Source of the DNA: an uncultured Sterolibacteriaceae bacterium
GTDB taxonomy: Bacteria > Pseudomonadota > Gammaproteobacteria > Burkholderiales > Rhodocyclaceae
DNA length: 64,000 nt
Direction: 5' to 3'
Assembly: GCA_937888595.1 (NCBI GenBank)
Contig: CALARK010000021.1
Coordinates: forward strand, 310,001 to 374,000
Shown here: one piece after another, positions 60,003-64,000 of the stretch
How positions within the stretch are numbered: position 1 is the first letter of the stretch
Layout of the letters: every line of letters starts with the position of its first letter
Notes under the pieces: generated by a model
The model's input: only the letters and a program-made list of their open reading frames with translations
What the model was told of the DNA's origin: nothing
The model's database searches: none
Position numbers and translations under genes: made by a program

Positions 60003-61400
60003 ATGAGCAACGGACAAATCGTGCAGTGCATCGGCGCGGTGGTGGACATCAAGTTCCCCCGCGGTGAAATGCCCAAGGTCTTCGACGCCCTGATGATCGA
60101 CCCGAGCGAAAAGGGTGCGGAAGAGGGGCTGACCTTCGAAGTGCAGCAACAGCTCGGCGACGGCGTGGTGCGTACCATCGCCATGGGTTCGTCGGACGGC
60201 CTGCGCCGCGGCATGAAGGTGAATGGCACCGGTGCCCCGATCTCGGTGCCGGTCGGCCATGCCACGCTGGGCCGCATCATGGACGTGCTGGGCCGCCCGA
60301 TCGACGAGGCCGGTCCGGTCGCTACCGATGCGCGTCGCGCCATCCACCAGAAGGCCCCGGCTTTCCGCGAGCTGTCGCCTTCCGTCGAATTGCTCGAAAC
60401 CGGTATCAAGGTGATCGACCTGATCTGCCCGTTCGCCAAGGGCGGCAAGATCGGCCTGTTCGGCGGTGCCGGCGTCGGCAAGACCGTGAACATGATGGAG
60501 CTGATCAACAACATCGCCAAGCAACACTCCGGCCTGTCGGTGTTCGCCGGCGTCGGCGAGCGCACCCGCGAGGGCAACGACTTCTATCACGAGATGAAGG
60601 AATCGAACGTTCTCGACAAGGTCGGCATGGTGTTCGGCCAGATGAACGAGCCGCCCGGCAACCGCCTGCGCGTCGCGCTGACCGGCCTGACCATGGCCGA
60701 GGCCTTCCGCGACGAAGGCCGCGACATCCTGTTCTTCGTCGACAACATCTACCGCTACACGCTGGCCGGTACCGAAGTGTCCGCGCTGCTGGGCCGCATG
60801 CCTTCCGCGGTGGGCTACCAACCGACGCTGGCCGAGGAAATGGGCCGTCTTCAGGAGCGCATCACCTCGACCAAGACCGGTTCGATCACCTCGATCCAGG
60901 CCGTGTATGTGCCGGCGGACGACCTGACCGACCCCTCCCCCGCTACCACCTTCGGCCACCTCGACGCCACCGTCGTGCTGTCGCGCGACATCGCCTCGCT
61001 GGGCATCTACCCCGCGGTCGATCCGCTCGACTCCACTTCGCGCCAGGTCGACCCGAACGTCATCGGTGAAGAGCACTACTCGACCACTCGCCGCGTGCAG
61101 GCCACGCTGCAGCGCTACAAGGAACTGCGCGACATCATCGCGATTCTCGGCATGGACGAACTTTCGCCCGAGGACAAGCTCACCGTGTCGCGTGCGCGCA
61201 AGATCCAGCGCTTCCTGTCGCAACCGTTCTTCGTCGCCGAAGTGTTCACGGGTTCGGCCGGCAAGTACGTCACCCTCAAGGAAACGATCAAGGGCTTCAA
61301 GATGATCGTCGAGGGCGAATGCGATGCGCTCCCCGAGCAGGCCTTCTACATGGTCGGCGGCATCGAGGAAGCCTTCGAGAAAGCCAAGACGCTTCAATAA
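60003..61400 (+). CDS. atpD: ATP synthase F1 subunit beta
   Basis: 465 aa catalytic subunit. Walker A GGAGVGKT, catalytic GERTREGNDFYHEMKES, DNIYRYTLAGTEVSALLGRMPSAVGYQPTL. Confidence 0.99.
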   Translation: MSNGQIVQCIGAVVDIKFPRGEMPKVFDALMIDPSEKGAEEGLTFEVQQQLGDGVVRTIAMGSSDGLRRGMKVNGTGAPISVPVGHATLGRIMDVLGRPIDEAGPVATDARRAIHQKAPAFRELSPSVELLETGIKVIDLICPFAKGGKIGLFGGAGVGKTVNMMELINNIAKQHSGLSVFAGVGERTREGNDFYHEMKESNVLDKVGMVFGQMNEPPGNRLRVALTGLTMAEAFRDEGRDILFFVDNIYRYTLAGTEVSALLGRMPSAVGYQPTLAEEMGRLQERITSTKTGSITSIQAVYVPADDLTDPSPATTFGHLDATVVLSRDIASLGIYPAVDPLDSTSRQVDPNVIGEEHYSTTRRVQATLQRYKELRDIIAILGMDELSPEDKLTVSRARKIQRFLSQPFFVAEVFTGSAGKYVTLKETIKGFKMIVEGECDALPEQAFYMVGGIEEAFEKAKTLQ

Positions 61401-61413
61401 ATAAGGAGCCGCC

Positions 61414-61833
61414 ATGGCACTGACCGTTCACGTAGATGTCGTCAGCGCGGAGGAGTCGATCTTCTCCGGCCTGGCCGAGTTTGTCGTGCTCCCCGGCGAA
61501 GCCGGCGAGCTCGGCATCCTGCCCGGCCACATGCCGCTGATGACGCGCATCAAGCCGGGTGCGGTGCGCCTCAAGGTGCCGCAACAGGAGCAGGAAGAGT
61601 TGATCTTCGTCGCCGGTGGCATCCTCGAGGTACAGCCGGGACGGGTGACTGTCCTGGCCGACACCGCGATCCGCGGCAAGGATCTCGACGAAGCGAAGGC
61701 GCTCGACGCCAAGCGCAAGGCCGAGGAGGCGATGGCCGACAAGAGCGCCGAGATGGACTACGCCCGCGCCCAGGCCGAGCTGGCCGAGGCCGTGGCGCAA
61801 CTGGCCGCGATCCAGAAGCTGCGCCGCAAGTAA
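61414..61833 (+). CDS. atpC: ATP synthase F1 subunit epsilon
   Basis: 139 aa. VDVVSAEESIFSGLAEFVVLPGEAGELGILPGHMPLMT, and C-terminal helical hairpin from about residue 90. Inhibitory, rotor-attached subunit. Last gene of the operon. Confidence 0.98.
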   Translation: MALTVHVDVVSAEESIFSGLAEFVVLPGEAGELGILPGHMPLMTRIKPGAVRLKVPQQEQEELIFVAGGILEVQPGRVTVLADTAIRGKDLDEAKALDAKRKAEEAMADKSAEMDYARAQAELAEAVAQLAAIQKLRRK

Positions 61834-61853
61834 GCACTAACTGGGTGCGTGAC

Positions 61854-61878
61854 AAGGGCAGCTTCGGCTGCCCTTTTT
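61854..61878 (+). terminator. Intrinsic terminator of the atp operon
   Basis: AAGGGCAGC, TTCG loop, GCTGCCCTT then TTT; 20 bases after the atpC stop. Confidence 0.95.
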
Positions 61879-61898
61879 CATGCCAGTCTTATCCGATG

Positions 61899-61920
61899 AA
61901 AGTCGGCGCTGGCGGGACGG
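61899..61920 (+). repeat. 24-bp repeat after the atp terminator
   Basis: One mismatch over 22 (GGCGCT), between the atp terminator and the PAS gene. Confidence 0.85.
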
Positions 61921-61978
61921 TGCCGGAATATCCACACGTACTAGAATGGGCGCCTCGCCATGTCCGAGTGGAAACAGG

Positions 61979-62932
61979 ATGCGCCACAGCAAGCAAGTCA
62001 AGGAGCAGGCAGCCGCCCGCATGCGCGCGGGAGACCAGCCACTGCTCGAACTGGCACGCGAATACGGGGTATCCACGAATACCCTGAGAACCTGGCTGCG
62101 CGACAGCGATGCCCGGGCCCGGGCGCAGGATAGTGCAAAGCGCGTCGCGACCTCCCTGTCGCGCGAAAAGTACACCAGCGCCAGCCAGCGGCAACGCCTG
62201 CTGATGCATGCCCTCGAGCAGAGCCCGGCCACCATCATAGTCACCGATGCCGAAGGCAGGATCGCCTACGCGAATCCGAAGTTCGTCGAAACGACGGGAT
62301 ACACCGTCAGCGAAGTGATCGGGCAGAACCCGCGCATCCTGAAGTCGGGCGAAACTACGTCAGAAGAATACCGGCAATTGTGGAAAGCGATCACCAGCGG
62401 CAAGGAGTGGCGCGGCACCTTCCACAACCGGCGCAAGGACGGGAAGCTCTACTGGGAGCGCGCCTCGATATCGCCAGTCTTCGATGCCGACGGGAAGATT
62501 GCCAACTTCATGGCAGTCAAGGAAGACATCACCGAGTTCATGGAGGCTGATGCCGAGCGGCGCCGTACGGCGGCAGGCTTCCATGCGGTATTCGCGGCGC
62601 TGCCCACCGCGGTGATCCTGATCGACGGGCTGGGGCGCATTCTGCTCGCCAATCCGGCCGCGGAGGAGATTCTGGCCTCCCCGCTGCCGCAGGGCGCACG
62701 CTTCGACAGCCTGAACCTCCGCTGGATGGATGCCGACGGCGTGGCGCTCACCGGTGCCGAGCATCCGCTCGTGCGCGTGCTGGCAGGCAGCAGCGGCGAG
62801 CACGGTGCCAAGGCACGCATGGGCATCGTGCCGCCGACCGGCGGCGTGCGCTGGTTCACGACCATCGTGCGTCCGGTCGCACTGCCGGAAACGCACGAGG
62901 TCGCGGCCCTGCTGGTCTTTTCAGAACACTGA
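61979..62932 (+). CDS. HTH-PAS-PAS protein without output domain
   Basis: 317 aa. Residues 1-40 are a transposase/homeodomain-like helix-turn-helix (VKEQAAARMRAGDQPLLELA, REYGVSTNTLRTWLRD). PAS 1 spans about 80-200 (PATIIVTDAEGRIAYANPKF; NRRKDGKLYWERASISPVFD; VKEDITE). A second, weaker PAS follows (PTAVILIDGLGRILLANPAA). No kinase, GGDEF or activator domain follows. ATG 61979 with ACAGG before it; the upstream frame would translate the repeat. Its stop overlaps the next repeat copy. Possibly a direct DNA-binding sensor. Confidence 0.8.
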   Translation: MRHSKQVKEQAAARMRAGDQPLLELAREYGVSTNTLRTWLRDSDARARAQDSAKRVATSLSREKYTSASQRQRLLMHALEQSPATIIVTDAEGRIAYANPKFVETTGYTVSEVIGQNPRILKSGETTSEEYRQLWKAITSGKEWRGTFHNRRKDGKLYWERASISPVFDADGKIANFMAVKEDITEFMEADAERRRTAAGFHAVFAALPTAVILIDGLGRILLANPAAEEILASPLPQGARFDSLNLRWMDADGVALTGAEHPLVRVLAGSSGEHGAKARMGIVPPTGGVRWFTTIVRPVALPETHEVAALLVFSEH

Positions 62933-62955
62933 AAAGTCGGCGCCGGTGGGACGGC
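62932..62955 (+). repeat. 24-bp repeat at the stop codon of the PAS gene
   Basis: One mismatch. Its first A is the last base of the TGA stop codon; it ends one base before the stop of the convergent DUF3365 gene. Confidence 0.9.
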
Positions 62956-62956
62956 G

Positions 62957-63523
62957 TCAGATGGGCTTCTTGATGGTGATGGCGCCGCGCAACTGCTTCA
63001 GGCCGTAGCCGGTGGCCTTGTCGTCGGGATAGAGTTCCTTCAGCTTCGCCTGGACATCCGTCTTGACCTTGTCCGGGGTGCCGTGACAATTGAGGCAGAG
63101 TTCCTGGGTCGGCAGGGCCTTCATGTAGCGATACATTTTCTGCCCATCGATCGTCACGACTTCACCCTTATCGATGTCGGTCGGCTTTTCGCCGGCGGCC
63201 AGCCGCTGTTCGAATTCCTGCAGCACACCGGCTTCCCAGGCATCGGGTACGGCCTTGGGATTGCGGTTCTTCATGCTGACGCGGCGAATCGCCCAGCCGG
63301 TCTTTTCCGACAGACCCTTGGCCATTGCCGGTGCCTTATCGCGGCAGACGGAAATCGCATGGGCATGGCCGCCCTTGTCGATCTCCTCGTTCAGCACCTC
63401 GAGCAGCTTGGGCACCATCTTCGCGGGTATGCCGCGGGCTTCGGTAAGCAGTTGCGCTTCGTCCGCCAGCACCGGTGCGGCGAGGAAGGGCAGGATGGCG
63501 AATGCCAGTGCATGTTTTTTCAT
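62957..63523 (-). CDS. DUF3365 (Tll0287-like) haem protein
   Basis: 188 aa. Signal peptide HALAFAILPFLAAPVLA, conserved GHAHAISVCRDKAP and IRRVSMKNRNPKAVPDAWE, single haem site CLNCH (143-147), and DDKATGYGLKQLRGAITIKKP. The family includes periplasmic haem sensors and is sometimes a sensor domain of kinases; here it is free-standing. GGAGGAG upstream of the ATG at 63521-63523. Confidence 0.92.
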   Translation of the reverse strand: MKKHALAFAILPFLAAPVLADEAQLLTEARGIPAKMVPKLLEVLNEEIDKGGHAHAISVCRDKAPAMAKGLSEKTGWAIRRVSMKNRNPKAVPDAWEAGVLQEFEQRLAAGEKPTDIDKGEVVTIDGQKMYRYMKALPTQELCLNCHGTPDKVKTDVQAKLKELYPDDKATGYGLKQLRGAITIKKPI

Positions 63524-63553
63524 AGTCTCCTCCTTTGTGGTTGTGTGATGCAG

Positions 63554-64000
63554 CTACCTGATTATGCTTGACCTTGTCTCGAGTCGGGCAAGTGCGTCAT
63601 TTAGTCGCAGGAGGTCGTCGCGAAAGGAGGAAAACTCGGCCTTGCCGATCAGCAAGCCTTGTTCGTGAACCAGATACTCGGCGACATTCTCGGCCAGGCG
63701 GCGCGAAGTTTCACCCTGCAGGGCCGCCAGGCGGCCAGCGCCCCGTACCATCCGGTGGGCCGCGATATCGCCGAAAACCCGCGACAGATCCTCCTCGGCA
63801 TCCCAGCGCAGGTTGCGCAGGATGAAGGAAAGTTCGGTGGCGAACTCGGCATTGCCATCGACCCGCGCTCCCGCCATCGCCCGGTCCAGGCCATGCAGCA
63901 GGCGCAAGGGGGTGTCGGCCGGCAGATGGATGGTGACGTCGGGTGCCGATTCGTCTGCCTGTGCTTCGCACAGGCCGGCCGCATCGATGACGAAACCGAA
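63554..64000 (-). CDS. ubiJ: Ubiquinone biosynthesis accessory factor UbiJ (5' end beyond window)
   Basis: 149 codons visible, entering from the right edge. VTIHLPADTPLRLLHGLDRAM and EFATELSFILRNLRWDAEEDLSRVFGDIAAHR are the SCP2-type lipid-binding fold of UbiJ; the C-terminus is a helical tail (FRDDLLRLNDALARLETR). Binds isoprenoid intermediates of coenzyme Q. Separated from ubiB, which is at 19 kb. Confidence 0.88.
   Translation of the reverse strand, partial: FGFVIDAAGLCEAQADESAPDVTIHLPADTPLRLLHGLDRAMAGARVDGNAEFATELSFILRNLRWDAEEDLSRVFGDIAAHRMVRGAGRLAALQGETSRRLAENVAEYLVHEQGLLIGKAEFSSFRDDLLRLNDALARLETRSSIIR

Overview
GC-rich (about 64-65 percent) chromosomal DNA of a Gram-negative betaproteobacterium. 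The replication-origin gene order, NnrS, UbiB/UbiJ, a Liv-type ABC operon and respiratory c-type cytochromes fit Rhodocyclales best; that assignment is an inference from gene content, not from a search. The right half is the origin region: gyrB-dnaN-dnaA leftward, rpmH-rnpA-yidD-yidC-mnmE rightward, then mnmG-rsmG-parA-parB with two parS sites, then atpIBEFHAGDC. The left half is accessory and respiratory.

Layout. 0-3.6 kb: MFS exporter and katG with an OxyR-type half operator. 3.6-5.2 kb: a low-GC two-gene cassette (DUF5343 plus Swt1-type HEPN). 5.2-10 kb: nnrS, then an outer-membrane protein-feoA-feoB operon behind two Fur-like palindromes. 10-16.1 kb: a redox cluster with a Rieske protein, two tiny membrane proteins, an ETHE1-like persulfide dioxygenase, a Tat ferredoxin, an NrfD/DsrP-type quinone protein, a multihaem cytochrome, an unknown protein and hemerythrin. 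It has a sigma-54-like promoter with an upstream inverted repeat, and an internal perfect FNR/Dnr box. 16.5 kb: the 3' half of a selenocysteine tRNA gene, a probable attachment-site remnant. 16.9-19 kb: dihaem peroxidase and oxyR, divergent around a full four-half-site OxyR operator. 19-32.7 kb: housekeeping genes (ubiB, symporter, psiF, ttcA, pteridine reductase, tcdA, midA, ampG, radical SAM, tRNA-Arg, cytochrome c, dusC, LexA-like repressor, hslR). 42-50.5 kb: GGDEF/EAL sensor, TauE, livK-H-MG-F with a fused MG subunit. 62-64 kb: HTH-PAS-PAS protein, DUF3365 cytochrome, ubiJ (cut by the window edge).

The most striking global signal is a dispersed 24-bp repeat: AAAAGTC followed by GGCGCCGGCGGGACGGC. 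I count 20 copies in both orientations, about one per 3.2 kb. Twelve are intergenic; three of those start in or next to a stop codon. Eight lie in frame inside conserved genes (tcdA, midA, yidC, mnmE twice, rsmG, the pteridine reductase, and the LivM-LivG linker), using three different reading frames. In feature entries it is called the 24-bp repeat; + orientation means this sequence reads on the + strand. None is seen between 9.2 and 18.9 kb (the redox cluster and selC remnant) or in the atp operon.

How the genes work together: katG, the dihaem peroxidase and oxyR form an apparent peroxide regulon; feoAB and its outer-membrane partner an iron regulon; the 10-16 kb cluster looks like an anaerobic or sulfane-sulfur-responsive quinone/cytochrome c electron-transfer module without a recognisable catalytic reductase subunit.
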